Assembly (NCBI RefSeq): GCF_001701025.1
Contig: NZ_CP016793.1
Location: 310,001-374,000, forward strand
DNA: 64,000 bases
Origin: Lentzea guizhouensis
GTDB lineage: Bacteria; Actinomycetota; Actinomycetes; Mycobacteriales; Pseudonocardiaceae
Direction: 5' to 3'
The notes under the pieces were generated by a model, which had not been told where the DNA came from, ran no database searches, and was given only the letters and a program-made list of their open reading frames with translations. Positions 34,915-45,765 of the stretch are shown piece after piece. Numbering within the stretch: position 1 is the first letter of the stretch; each line of letters starts with the position of its first letter. The translations under genes were made by a program, and so were the position numbers.

Positions 34915-35523
34915 ATGCACCTGCGACCAGCAGCCCTCCTCCTCGCACTGAGCCTGACCCTCACCGCCGCCACCGGTTGCGCGGAACAGGTCAAGGGCTC
35001 CGCCGTCGCCGACACCAACGCGGCCCCCGAGCCGGAGGCCCCCGCCTCCACCTCGAAGAGGCCCTCCACCAGCACCGCGCCGAAGTCCCCTTCCCCCACG
35101 GCCACCAACGCCCCCAAACAGGGCGACGTCAAGATCGCCACAAAGAAGAAGACCGCCGGCCTCGAAACCTGCGGCGTCCTGAAGGCCGCCGACATCGAGT
35201 CCGCAACGGGCGGCAAGTCCGCCGCGGACGGCGGCTGCATCCACACCCTCCCCAACCCCTCCGCCGTCATCACCCAGATGGTCACCGTCCCCGAGGTGGT
35301 CGACGGGGAGGGCGAGAAGAAGCAGATCGAGATCGGCGGCAACACCGCCTGGCAGGTCGCCGCCTCAAAGGAGGACTGCCAGGTCACCGTCATGCTGACC
35401 GACGACCCCACCGCCATCACCACCGCCTTCTCGGTGAGCGTCCTGGCCCTCGACGAACTGGACACCTGCGCCGCCGCCCTCAAACTCGCCACCACGGGCT
35501 TCGAACGCATCCCCAACGCCTGA
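34915..35523 (+). CDS. DUF3558-type lipoprotein
   Basis: The 202-residue lipoprotein has signal peptide MHLRPAALLLALSLTLTAAT with lipobox ATGC and a Pro/Ser/Thr/Ala linker. The domain contains C(GVLKAADIESATGG)...GGC, a pattern of actinobacterial DUF3558 proteins, with further cysteines (KEDCQ, LDTCA) likely in disulfides. It is cell-wall or membrane-exposed, of unknown function. The 151-bp gap upstream (34764-34914) separates it from divergent acuC. Confidence 0.82.
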   Translation: MHLRPAALLLALSLTLTAATGCAEQVKGSAVADTNAAPEPEAPASTSKRPSTSTAPKSPSPTATNAPKQGDVKIATKKKTAGLETCGVLKAADIESATGGKSAADGGCIHTLPNPSAVITQMVTVPEVVDGEGEKKQIEIGGNTAWQVAASKEDCQVTVMLTDDPTAITTAFSVSVLALDELDTCAAALKLATTGFERIPNA

Positions 35524-35551
35524 CCCACCACTCACCGCCCTCCTCCACGGC

Positions 35552-36403
35552 TCAGCCGGTCGCCACCTCCCGGTCCAACGCACACCAGTTGGACCACGAC
35601 CCGGCGTACAACGCCGCAGGCCTCTGCGCCGACGTGATCCCCGCCACCTCCAACGCGAGCACCACGGACGACGCGGTCACCCCCGACCCGCAGTACGCCC
35701 CCACGGCCACCTCGCCTCCCGCCGCGTCACCCGGCACCCCGATCGCCGCGAACCGCTCCGCCAACTCGGCCGCACCGAGCCACCGCCCATCAGCCCCGAC
35801 ATGCCCGGCCGACGGCGCGTTGAGCGCCCCGGGAATGTGCCCGGCCCGCGGGTCCACCGGCTCGGTCTCCCCGAGGTACCGCTGCGGCGCCCGCGCATCC
35901 AGCAACACCCCCTCCCGCGCCAGCCCAGCCGCACCATCCGCGTCCAGGACCGGCATCTGCCCGGCCCGCACCACCACGTCCCCCACCTCCGGCGCAGGCA
36001 CCTCGGCACTCACCGGCAACCCCGCCGCCTGCCACGCGGCGAACCCGCCGTCCAGCACCGCCACCTCCCCGAACCCGGCCCACCGCAACAGCCACCACAC
36101 CCGCGCGGCCACCGAACCGTCCGCCGCGTCGTAGGCCACCACCTGGCCGCCCTCACGCACACCCGCACGGCGCAGCACCTCCTGCAGCCGCTCCGGATCC
36201 GGCAGCGGATGCCTGCCCTCCACACCGGGCGGCGCGGACAACTCGGTGTCCAGGTCCACGTACACCGCACCGGGAACGTGGCTGACCTCGTAGTCTTGAC
36301 GTCCGGGTGGTCCGCCGAGCCGCCACCGGACATCCAGCACGACGGCGGCCGGCCGCGCACTCAGCGCGTCGGCGAGGGCTTCAGGAGTGATCAAGGGATG
36401 CAC
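35552..36403 (-). CDS. Two-domain sulfurtransferase (3-mercaptopyruvate type)
   Basis: The 283-residue protein has tandem rhodanese domains. The first is inactive ([19 protein letters not shown] has Asp where Cys would be). The second carries the active loop YCGSGVTAS. The CGSGVT loop marks 3-mercaptopyruvate sulfurtransferases (SseA), whereas CRxGT loops mark thiosulfate enzymes. It transfers sulfane sulfur to thiols or cyanide. It is convergent with the DUF3558 gene and divergent from ideR (77 bp apart). Confidence 0.88.
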   Translation of the reverse strand: MHPLITPEALADALSARPAAVVLDVRWRLGGPPGRQDYEVSHVPGAVYVDLDTELSAPPGVEGRHPLPDPERLQEVLRRAGVREGGQVVAYDAADGSVAARVWWLLRWAGFGEVAVLDGGFAAWQAAGLPVSAEVPAPEVGDVVVRAGQMPVLDADGAAGLAREGVLLDARAPQRYLGETEPVDPRAGHIPGALNAPSAGHVGADGRWLGAAELAERFAAIGVPGDAAGGEVAVGAYCGSGVTASSVVLALEVAGITSAQRPAALYAGSWSNWCALDREVATG

Positions 36404-36480
36404 GACTCACATCCTGCACCGCGCGGACACCTGTGTCCCCCGGCACGACTACCATTGACACCACACGAAGGGGAGCGGGT

Positions 36481-37172
36481 GTGAACGACCTCATCGACAC
36501 CACGGAGATGTATCTCCGCACGATCTACGAGCTCGAAGAAGAGGGCGTGGTACCACTGCGCGCCCGCATCGCCGAGCGCCTCGGCCAAAGTGGACCGACC
36601 GTGAGCCAGACCGTCGGCCGCATGGAACGCGACGGCCTGGTCGTCGTGGCGGAAGACCGTCACCTCGAACTCACCGAACAGGGCCGCAACCTCGCGATCG
36701 CCGTCATGCGCAAGCACCGGCTCGCCGAACGCCTCCTCGTGGACATCATCGGGCTCGAATGGGAGCACGTCCACAGCGAGGCGTGCCGCTGGGAACACGT
36801 GATGAGCGAGGCGGTCGAACGCAAACTCATCAAACTCCTCGGCAACCCCACCACCTCCCCTTACGGCAACCCGATCCCCGGCCTCGACAAACTGGGTGAC
36901 GGCGAACCCGCCCCGCCCGCCGAGGCGGACCTGGTGCGCGTGGACGAGGTGGCCCGCCGCGGCGGCGGGCGCGTCGAGGTGCGCCGCATCGCCGAGCACG
37001 TGCAGCTCGACCCGGACCTGATGGCCGAGCTCAAGGACGCCGGAGTGGTACCCGGCGGCACCGTCCAGGTGGAGTCCATGGGCACCGCCAAGGTCGTCCA
37101 GGTGCGCGGCCCGAACGGCAACGCGGCAGAACTCGACCCGTCGGTGGCCCACGCCGTGCTGGTGCTCGCCCG

Positions 37173-37176
<4 letters not shown>
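36481..37176 (+). CDS. ideR: Iron-dependent DtxR-family repressor
   Basis: The 231-residue repressor has the N-terminal winged helix ([20 protein letters not shown]). Metal ligands are in TTEMYLRTI (Met10), [14 protein letters not shown] (His/Glu) and [15 protein letters not shown] (His, Cys102, Glu105, His106). A C-terminal SH3-like domain is present. Length and ligands match IdeR, the Fe(II) repressor of siderophore and uptake genes. GTG 36481 follows GGGGAGC. It overlaps galK as GTGA. Confidence 0.93.
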
Positions 37177-38351
<1,175 letters not shown>

Positions 38352-38387
38352 CGGAAACCGATCTTGACGAGGAATGCGAGGACTGTG

Positions 38388-39350
38388 GTGAAGCTGCTCG
38401 TGACGGGCGGAGCCGGCTACGTCGGCAGCGTCTGCGCTGCTCGACTGCTCGAGGCTGGGCACGAGGTGGTCGTGCTCGACGACCTCTCCACCGGCCACGA
38501 GGACGCCGTCCCCGCGGGTGCGCGGTTCGTGCGGGGTGACATCGCCGAGGTGATCGGCGACGTCCTCGCGGAAGGCTTCGACGGTGTGCTGCACTTCGCG
38601 GCGAAGTCCCTCGTCGGCGAGTCCATGCAGGATCCCGGCAAGTACTGGACCGGCAACGTCCTCACCGCGGTTCGCCTGCTCGGCGCGATGAAGGAGCATG
38701 GCACGCCGAAGCTCGTCTTCTCCTCGACTGCCGCGACGTACGGCGAGCCGCGGGAGGTGCCGATCCCCGAGACCGCGCCCACGCAGCCCACCAACACTTA
38801 CGGCGCCACCAAGCTGGCCATCGACCACGCCATCACGTCGTACGCCGCCGCGCACGGCCTGGCGGCGACGAGCCTGCGGTACTTCAACGTCGCCGGCGCC
38901 TACGGCAGCATCGGTGAGCGGCACGCGACCGAGACGCACCTGATCCCGCTCGTGCTCCAGGTCGCGCTCGGTCAGCGGGAGCACATCTCGATCTACGGCG
39001 AGGACTGGCCGACCGAGGACGGCACCTGCATCCGCGACTACATCCACGTCACGGACCTCGCCGACGCCCACCTCCTGGCGCTCGAGCACGCGACCGCGGG
39101 CGAGCACCGGATCTACAACCTCGGCAACGGCACGGGTTTCTCCGTGAAGCAGGTCATCGACACCTGCCGCGAGGTCACCGGCCACCCGATCCCCGCCGTC
39201 GTCGCGCCGCGGCGGGCGGGAGACCCGGCCGTCCTCGTCGCGTCCGCCGAGCGGGCTCGCACCGAGCTCGGCTGGAAGCCCGAACGTGCCGACCTCGCCG
39301 GCATCGTCAGCGACGCGTGGGAGTTCACCCGCGCCCGACACGGAGCCTGA
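38388..39350 (+). CDS. galE: UDP-glucose 4-epimerase
   Basis: This 320-residue NAD-dependent epimerase has the cofactor motif [13 protein letters not shown], catalytic Ser/Thr in [12 protein letters not shown], the YGATKLAID YxxxK motif, and [15 protein letters not shown] 38388 is used, with GAGG upstream; GTG 38385 is the alternative. The order ideR-galK-galE recalls dtxR-galE in corynebacteria. Confidence 0.93.
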   Translation: MKLLVTGGAGYVGSVCAARLLEAGHEVVVLDDLSTGHEDAVPAGARFVRGDIAEVIGDVLAEGFDGVLHFAAKSLVGESMQDPGKYWTGNVLTAVRLLGAMKEHGTPKLVFSSTAATYGEPREVPIPETAPTQPTNTYGATKLAIDHAITSYAAAHGLAATSLRYFNVAGAYGSIGERHATETHLIPLVLQVALGQREHISIYGEDWPTEDGTCIRDYIHVTDLADAHLLALEHATAGEHRIYNLGNGTGFSVKQVIDTCREVTGHPIPAVVAPRRAGDPAVLVASAERARTELGWKPERADLAGIVSDAWEFTRARHGA

Positions 39351-39356
39351 GCCAGG

Positions 39357-41360
39357 ATGACCGACTTCGCCTCTTTCGAGAGCTACAACGCCACACCGCG
39401 GCTCACGTCGCTCGCGCTGTCCCCGGACGGCACGCGACTCGTCACCGTCGTCTCCTCGCTCTCGCCGGACGGCAAGACCTGGCAGGGCTCCCTCTGGGAG
39501 GTCGACCCCACCGGTGAGCGGGACGCCAGCCGCCTCACCTACTCGACCAAGAGCGACTCCGCTCCCGTGTTCGCTCCGGACGGCTCGCTGCTGTTCCTGT
39601 CGAAGCGCCCGGACCCGCTCACGAAGCCGGACGAGGCCAAGGACAAGACGGCGCTGTGGCGGCTGCCGGTCCGCGGTGAGGCCGCCGAGGTCCTGCGGCC
39701 AGGCGGCGGGGTCGGTCAGGTGCGCGTGGCGGGCGAGACGCTGCTGCTCACGTCGTCCGCGCATCGCCTCGCGGAGTTCGGCGGCGAGGACGACGCCAAG
39801 CGCAAGGCCCGCGAGGACGCCGGAGTGACGGCAATCCTGCACGAGTCGTACCCGATCAGGTACTGGGACGCCGATCTCGGCCCGAGCTACCCGCGGCTCT
39901 TCGCCGCGCCGCTGGCCGACCCGACGGCCGAGAGCGTCACGGCCCTCAGCGACGACTCCGAGAGCAGGCTCAGCGACGAGGACATCGCCCTCAGCCTCGA
40001 CGGGAAGTGGGCCGTCCACGGGTACTCCGTCGACGTCAGCGCCGCCTACGGCCGGCGGACCGAGCTGCGGCTCGTGGCCACCGACGGGAGCTCGTCGCGC
40101 GTCATCGCCTCCGAGGAGGGCTTCTCCTTCTTCGACGCCGCGTTCACGCCCGACTCCTCGGCCGTGATCGCGATCCGGTTCCGCGAGTCCACCGCGGACG
40201 CGCCGTACCGCAGCAGCCTGGTCCGCATCGACCTGGCGGACGACTCGGTGACGCCACTGGCGCCGGACTTCCAGGAGGAGCCGGCCCACCCGGTGGTCAG
40301 CCCGGACGGCTCGGCGGTGTTCTTCGTCGCGAGCCACCTCGGGCACCAGCCGGTCTGGCGGCTCGATCTCGCCACGGGTGAGGTCACGAAGCTGACGCTC
40401 TCGGGTTACTACAGCGACGTGGTCGTGAGCCCGGACAGCAAGACGCTGTACGCACTGCGCAACTCGATCGACCACCCGCCACAGCCCGTGCGGTTCGCCG
40501 CCTCCGGCGCCGACCAGGACCCGGTGCGGCTGCCCGCTCCCGGCGCGATGGCCTCGGTGCCCGGCACGCTCACCGAGGTCTCCACCGTCGTGGCCGACGG
40601 CAGGACCGTCCGCGCCTGGCTGGTGCTGCCCGAGGGTGCTTCCGCCGGCTCCCCCGCCCCGTTGCTGCTCTGGGTCCACGGTGGACCCGTCATGAGCTGG
40701 AACGGCTGGACGTGGCGCTGGAACCCGTGGCTGATGGCGGCTCGCGGCTACGCCGTCCTGCTGCCCGACCCCGCGCTCTCCACGGGGTACGGGCCCGACT
40801 TCATCGCGGCCGGCTGGGGTCGCTGGGGTGCCGAGCCCTACACCGATCTCATGGCGATCACCGACGTGACGGTCGAGCGGCCCGACATCGATGCCTCGCG
40901 CACCGCGGCCATGGGTGGCTCCTTCGGCGGCTACATGGCCAACTGGATCGCCACCCAGACCGACCGGTTCCGCGCGATCGTCACTCACGCCTCGCTGTGG
41001 CACCTCGACGCGTTCTCCGGCGCCACCGACGACTCCTACTTCTGGATGCGGGAGATGGGCGACCCCATCACCCGGCCGGAGCGGGTCCTCGCCAACTCGC
41101 CGCACCTGCGCGTCGCCGACATCAAGACGCCGATGCTGGTGATCCACGGGGACAAGGACTACCGGGTCCCCATCGGCGAGGGGCAGCGGCTGTACTTCGA
41201 CCTGGTCCGCCACGGCGTCACCGCGAAGTACCTCTACTTCCCGACGGAAAACCACTGGATCCTCACCCCCGGAAACTCTCGGGTCTGGTACGAGACGGTG
41301 TGGGCGTTCCTGGCCGAGCACGTGCTCGATCAGGGCTGGGAGCGGCCGGAGCTGCTCTGA
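39357..41360 (+). CDS. S9-family serine peptidase (acylaminoacyl-peptidase type)
   Basis: The 667-residue protein has an N-terminal beta-propeller of about 400 residues with SPDG repeats and a C-terminal alpha/beta hydrolase. The Ser nucleophile lies in AMGGSFGGYMANW, Asp in IHGDKDYRVP, and His in PTENHWILTP. No signal peptide is evident, so it probably degrades short or N-acylated peptides in the cytoplasm. It begins 6 bp after galE. Its last 31 bp overlap the convergent DUF4192 gene. Confidence 0.9.
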   Translation: MTDFASFESYNATPRLTSLALSPDGTRLVTVVSSLSPDGKTWQGSLWEVDPTGERDASRLTYSTKSDSAPVFAPDGSLLFLSKRPDPLTKPDEAKDKTALWRLPVRGEAAEVLRPGGGVGQVRVAGETLLLTSSAHRLAEFGGEDDAKRKAREDAGVTAILHESYPIRYWDADLGPSYPRLFAAPLADPTAESVTALSDDSESRLSDEDIALSLDGKWAVHGYSVDVSAAYGRRTELRLVATDGSSSRVIASEEGFSFFDAAFTPDSSAVIAIRFRESTADAPYRSSLVRIDLADDSVTPLAPDFQEEPAHPVVSPDGSAVFFVASHLGHQPVWRLDLATGEVTKLTLSGYYSDVVVSPDSKTLYALRNSIDHPPQPVRFAASGADQDPVRLPAPGAMASVPGTLTEVSTVVADGRTVRAWLVLPEGASAGSPAPLLLWVHGGPVMSWNGWTWRWNPWLMAARGYAVLLPDPALSTGYGPDFIAAGWGRWGAEPYTDLMAITDVTVERPDIDASRTAAMGGSFGGYMANWIATQTDRFRAIVTHASLWHLDAFSGATDDSYFWMREMGDPITRPERVLANSPHLRVADIKTPMLVIHGDKDYRVPIGEGQRLYFDLVRHGVTAKYLYFPTENHWILTPGNSRVWYETVWAFLAEHVLDQGWERPELL

Positions 41361-42373
41361 GCTTCGGTGTCGAGCAGCTTGTCGGCGTTGACGACAGCCT
41401 TGTCGGCCAGTGTCTTGAGCTCTTCTGGCGGTAGCGCGGCGCTCAGTGCGCCGCGCAACAGCCTTGCCAGCGAGTGGCCGAAGCAGGCTTCCTCGGCCAC
41501 GTCGATCGCCACCGACGCCAGCCCGCCGTCGCCGCGGTGGTAGGCGAAGAACGCGAGCAGGCACGCGGGTTCGGCGCGTTCCGGTGACGGGCAGGACCGG
41601 GTGAGCTCGAGCCACAACCGCTCGGCCGCCCTGGCCCTGGTCTGCACCGCGAAGGAGAGGCACGCGTCCCGCACGTCGGGCTGGGCCAGCGCCCTGCTCA
41701 ACGCGACGACCTCCCTGTCGGGCAACGGGCCTTTGCGCTGTTCCGCGGCGTCGACGGCATCGCGCACACGTCGGAACTCGACACCTGGGACAGGCGGCTC
41801 AGCGGTGTTCATGAGCTCGTCGAGCAGCACGGACCGGCGTTCTCGTGCCTCTACGGAGTCCAATGTGACCAGTGCGGCCATCGCCGCGCGTGACTCGAAG
41901 GTCACGTTGCCGTCGCTCGCGCACGCTGCGGCTACAGCGGATGTTTGCGGGTCCGGCAGCGTTCCGTGGCAGTCGAGGTCGAAGTAGCAGAACCAGGGAA
42001 CGTCCTTCTCGCACGCTCGCAACCACACCGCCTCGACGACGTCGATGCCGTGGCCGCCGAGCCGGTTCGCGAGCGCGGTGATCAGCGGTTCGTGCGGCAG
42101 GTCCTCGGGGATGTGTTCCGACGGCGGGCAGATGACCGCCAGGATCACGCCTTCCGCGTCCTGCTCGAGCAGCGGGATCTCCAGCTGCGCCGCCAGAAGC
42201 CCTCTATGTCGGGGGCGGGGCAGGTCGACTCGCATGGTCATCGAGACCGCGCCGTCGCGCAGGACGAGCACGACGAGCGACTCGGTCGGGTGGAAACCCA
42301 TCAGGTGCGGGATCGCGGCGTAGAGGTCGCCGGCGGCGCGGAGGCGGATCGGTTTGGGGAGGGTTGTGGGCAT
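41330..42373 (-). CDS. DUF4192-family protein
   Basis: The 347-residue actinobacterial DUF4192 protein is recognised by LRAAGDLYAAIPHLMGFHPT near the N terminus and ESLVVLVLR directly after. No catalytic motif is known. The role is unknown; members are usually single cytoplasmic proteins. The region 42374-42503 upstream is G-rich with no gene and presumably holds its promoter. Confidence 0.82.
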   Translation of the reverse strand: MPTTLPKPIRLRAAGDLYAAIPHLMGFHPTESLVVLVLRDGAVSMTMRVDLPRPRHRGLLAAQLEIPLLEQDAEGVILAVICPPSEHIPEDLPHEPLITALANRLGGHGIDVVEAVWLRACEKDVPWFCYFDLDCHGTLPDPQTSAVAAACASDGNVTFESRAAMAALVTLDSVEARERRSVLLDELMNTAEPPVPGVEFRRVRDAVDAAEQRKGPLPDREVVALSRALAQPDVRDACLSFAVQTRARAAERLWLELTRSCPSPERAEPACLLAFFAYHRGDGGLASVAIDVAEEACFGHSLARLLRGALSAALPPEELKTLADKAVVNADKLLDTEAQSSSGRSQP

Positions 42374-42503
42374 GGTCCCACTGTGGTGGGTGGGACGGGG
42401 TGAGGGTTCCGTGGTTCGGGGAGCTGTGGGTTACTCGCGGGTTGTGGACAGGTTGGGATCTTGGGGTGCTCGGGAGCGGGGGTTTGTCGGGGGTGGGTGC
42501 TAG

Positions 42504-42539
42504 GGTGCCGCGCTTCGGTGCTGGCCGAAGCGCGGCACC
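42504..42539 (-). terminator. Perfect hairpin after the S15 peptidase gene
   Basis: GGTGCCGCGCTTCGG (42504-42518) and CCGAAGCGCGGCACC (42525-42539) form a perfect 15-bp stem with loop TGCTGG. It starts 7 bp beyond the leftward stop at 42546. Confidence 0.8.
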
Positions 42540-42545
42540 ACCGGA

Positions 42546-44345
42546 TCAGAACGTCTGGAACAGTGCTCGCCAGCCGCCGACGACCGGCAGCTCGACCGAG
42601 GTCCTGGCGAGGTCCAGCGACAGGCCGGCACCCGGCTTCGGGCGCAGCGTGTAGTCGTAGTCGCTGGAGATCAGCACGAACTCGAGCCGGTGCCCCGCCT
42701 GCAGGACGTAGTCGTCCGGCACGATCGGCACGTCGACGTCGTAGAACTTGCCCGGCTTGATCGGCGACGTCCGATCAGGGCGGTCCCGGTTCTGCGGGTC
42801 GGTCGAGCCGCGGGTGATGACGTGCGAGCGGCCGTCAGGGGCGCGGTCGACGAGCAGCGTCGTGACGTTGGCTGCGGGGCGGTCGAAGGCGACGCGCAGG
42901 TGCGCGGTCGACTTGCCGGAGAGCCGCAGCGGCTTCTGCGTCGGCTCCGTCGCGTAGGACAGGCGGTTCGGCGAGGTGGCCAGGTCGATCAACGACTCGG
43001 CCGTCTTCGTCGCGTCGTCGGTCAGCTTCTCCACGCCGTGGCCGGGACGCAGCCCGAGACCGCCCTTGGCCGGTCCGCCCGCGGACAGCCGCAGCCGCAC
43101 GTCGGACGTGCCGGGAGCCGGCCAGTCCTTCTCGTCGACCCACGTCTTGTCCTCGCGCTGGATGGTCGCGCGCGGTTCCTTGTCGATGCCGTTGCGGTGG
43201 CCCCACAGATACTGGGTGAACCACCGGTTGAGCGTGCGGCGCCACTCGACCGAGCGCAGCGTGTCGGCGTCGGTGTGACCGGACTGGTGCAGCCAGATCT
43301 TGTGCGGCGCGCCGACCTTCTTCAACGCCGAGTACCACTGCTCGACGTGCGTCATCTTGACGTTCCAGTCGTTGAGCCCGTGGACGGCGAGGACGGCCGC
43401 GCGGACATTGCGGACGTCGTTGAGGTAGTTGCGCTTGTCCCAGAACCGGCTGTAGTCGCCGGTGATGCGGTCCTGGTCCTTCGCGATTTCGGCGATGATC
43501 GGCTTGCAGATCTCGCGGTTGGCGCGGGTGTAGACGTACTCCGCGAGCACGTCGGCGTCCTCGCCCTGGAACGTGCCGGGTGCGACGACGGCGCCGTCCG
43601 CGCGGTAGTAGTCGTACCAGCTGGAGATCGCGGCGATGGGCACGATGGCCTCGAGGCCGCGGACGCCGGTGGAGGCGACGGCGTTGGGCAGGGTCCCGTT
43701 GTAGGAGACGCCCATCATGCCCGTCTTGCCGGTCGACCAAGTCGCTTTGATCGCCTCGCCCGTGGCGGTGCGCGCGGACGCACGGCCGTTGAGCCAGTCG
43801 ACGACGACACGTGCGCCGATCGTCTCGTTGACGTCACCCGTCGTCGGGCAGCCCGTGGACTTGCCGGTGCCGAGCGATTCGGCGTAGACGACGGCGTAGC
43901 CGCGTGAGATGAAGTAAGCCTCGTAGCGGCCCGAGGTGATCGGGTTGGGTCCGAGGGCGGCGGTGATGCGTTCGTCGGTGGAGGCCTTGAGCAGACGGCC
44001 GTTGCGCTTGTCCGGCACGTACAGCTCGACGTCGACGTTGTGGTTCGCGACGTCGTTGCCGCCCGAGAAGTACGGGCTGACCATGTAGACGACGGGGACC
44101 TTCAGTCCTCGTTCGGTGGCGCGCGGCCGGACGACCTCGGTGTAGACCTCGTCGTCCTTGCCGTCGCGGTCGCTGTCGACCGGTGCGCGGACCCAGAGGC
44201 TCTCCTTCACCACGTCCTTCGGATCGAAGACGGGTTGCGCCTCGCCGTCCTTGAACACCGGCCCTTCGGCAGCGGTGGCCGTTGCGGGCAGGAATGGCAG
44301 AACTAGCACCGCGGTCAGCAGTGCGACTCTTCGTGCGCCCCTCAC
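42546..44345 (-). CDS. Secreted S15-family Xaa-Pro dipeptidyl-peptidase
   Basis: The 599-residue protein has a signal peptide (ARRVALLTAVLVLPFLPATA, cleavage near ATA-AEG). The catalytic Ser lies in MMGVSYNGTLPN, Asp in VHGLNDWNVK, and His in HQSGHTDAD. The C-terminal beta-sandwich is typical of PepX/CocE hydrolases. GTG 44345 is chosen because AGGGGGT precedes it and it opens the signal peptide. It probably releases Xaa-Pro dipeptides from extracellular peptides. It is divergent from add. Confidence 0.88.
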   Translation of the reverse strand: MRGARRVALLTAVLVLPFLPATATAAEGPVFKDGEAQPVFDPKDVVKESLWVRAPVDSDRDGKDDEVYTEVVRPRATERGLKVPVVYMVSPYFSGGNDVANHNVDVELYVPDKRNGRLLKASTDERITAALGPNPITSGRYEAYFISRGYAVVYAESLGTGKSTGCPTTGDVNETIGARVVVDWLNGRASARTATGEAIKATWSTGKTGMMGVSYNGTLPNAVASTGVRGLEAIVPIAAISSWYDYYRADGAVVAPGTFQGEDADVLAEYVYTRANREICKPIIAEIAKDQDRITGDYSRFWDKRNYLNDVRNVRAAVLAVHGLNDWNVKMTHVEQWYSALKKVGAPHKIWLHQSGHTDADTLRSVEWRRTLNRWFTQYLWGHRNGIDKEPRATIQREDKTWVDEKDWPAPGTSDVRLRLSAGGPAKGGLGLRPGHGVEKLTDDATKTAESLIDLATSPNRLSYATEPTQKPLRLSGKSTAHLRVAFDRPAANVTTLLVDRAPDGRSHVITRGSTDPQNRDRPDRTSPIKPGKFYDVDVPIVPDDYVLQAGHRLEFVLISSDYDYTLRPKPGAGLSLDLARTSVELPVVGGWRALFQTF

Positions 44346-44452
44346 GAGGCACCCCCTATGCGAAGCCAGAGACAGGGATTCGCCCTGCACCCTCTACCGT
44401 GACTGCAAGACATGTCACCCGTCGAACGGCTCTTGACCTGAGAGCATGGGAC

Positions 44453-45454
44453 GTGCACATTTCCGACTTCGTCCACGCGCTGCCGAAGGCCGAGCTGCAC
44501 GTCCACCTCGTGGGCGCGGCTTCCGTCGACACCGTCCTCGCGCTCGCCCGCAACCACCCCGGTGGACCGGTCCCGACCGATGAGGCCGAGCTGCGGAAGT
44601 TCTACGAGTTCACGGACTTCCGGCACTTCATCAACGTGTACGGCGTCGTCAACGACCTCGTCACGACCGGCGAGGACATCCGCACGCTGGTCGTCGGGTA
44701 CGCACGTGACGCAGCTCGGATCAACATCCGGTATGCCGAGCTCACGGTGAGTGCGACGAGCCACCTGCGGGCGGGTATCGCGCCTGACGAGCTCGTCGAG
44801 GCTCTGGCGGTGGGGCGGGCGGAAGCGTTGGCGTTGCACGGTGTGACGCTGCAGTGGGTCTTCGACGTGCCCGGCATCTGGGATCGTGACTGGGGCATGA
44901 CGAGTGCGCGGTTCGCGACCGAGTACCGGCCGGAGGGGCTGGTCGGGTTCGGGCTGGGAGGGTTCGAGTCGGACTCGCCGCGGGCCAACTTCCGTGAAGC
45001 GTTCGCGATGGCTCGAGACGCCGGGTTGCACCTGGTGCCTCACGCCGGCGAGACGATGCCGCCGAGCGAGATCTGGGCGGCGTTGCGGGAACTGCGCGCG
45101 GAGCGGATCGGGCACGGTGTCAGCGCGGCGCAGGATCCGGAGCTGCTGCGATACATCGCCGACGAGGGTGTCGCGCTGGAGGTGTGCCCGACGTCGAACA
45201 TCCGCACCGGCGCGGTTGCGTCGCTGGACGAGCACCCGTTGCCGCGGCTGGTGGAGGCCGGGGTGCCGGTGACCGTCAGCACCGACGACCCCGGGATGTT
45301 CCACACCGATCTCGATCGTGAGTACCTGGTGTGTCATGAGCGGTTCGGGTTCGGGCGCGACGAGCTCGCCGAGCTGGCCCGAGCCGGTGTGCGGGCCTCG
45401 TTCGCGCCGGTCGCGTTGAAAGAGCAGCTGTTGAAGGAGATCGACGCCGTATGA
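44453..45454 (+). CDS. add: Adenosine deaminase
   Basis: The 333-residue zinc TIM-barrel deaminase has ELHVHLVGA (metal His pair), PHAGETMPP (His/Glu), ERIGHGVSA (His) and TVSTDDPGMF (Asp pair). It converts adenosine to inosine for purine salvage. GTG 44453 is the likely start because homologs begin just before FVHALPKAELH; longer in-frame starts would overlap the divergent gene. It overlaps cutA as ATGA. Confidence 0.9.
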   Translation: MHISDFVHALPKAELHVHLVGAASVDTVLALARNHPGGPVPTDEAELRKFYEFTDFRHFINVYGVVNDLVTTGEDIRTLVVGYARDAARINIRYAELTVSATSHLRAGIAPDELVEALAVGRAEALALHGVTLQWVFDVPGIWDRDWGMTSARFATEYRPEGLVGFGLGGFESDSPRANFREAFAMARDAGLHLVPHAGETMPPSEIWAALRELRAERIGHGVSAAQDPELLRYIADEGVALEVCPTSNIRTGAVASLDEHPLPRLVEAGVPVTVSTDDPGMFHTDLDREYLVCHERFGFGRDELAELARAGVRASFAPVALKEQLLKEIDAV

Positions 45455-45765
45455 ACGTTGCGAGCGTGGTGACGACGACTGTGGACTCCGCCGATGGTGC
45501 GGAGTCGTTGGCAAGAGGGATCGTTGAGGCACGGTTGGGCGCGTGTGTGCAGATCGTGCCCATTCGCAGTGTCTACCGGTGGGACGGCGAGGTGCGCGTC
45601 GACGACGAGTGGCAGTGCGTCGTGAAGACGTCTGCCACTCGCGTCGACGAGCTGGTCGCACACATCAAGGCACATCACAGCTATGACGTGCCCGAGGTGG
45701 TCGTCACCCCTGTGGTGGGAGGCAACGAGGCTTACTTGGACTGGGTTTCAGAGGAGACCTCGTAG
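45451..45765 (+). CDS. cutA: CutA-family divalent-cation tolerance protein
   Basis: The 104-residue PII-like trimeric protein has LARGIVEARLGACVQIVPI and SVYRWDGEV, both typical of CutA, and ends in VVTPVVGGNEAYLDWV. It was originally linked to copper tolerance in E. coli; its exact role is unsettled. It overlaps add by 4 bp and the convergent helicase by 18 bp. Confidence 0.92.
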   Translation: MNVASVVTTTVDSADGAESLARGIVEARLGACVQIVPIRSVYRWDGEVRVDDEWQCVVKTSATRVDELVAHIKAHHSYDVPEVVVTPVVGGNEAYLDWVSEETS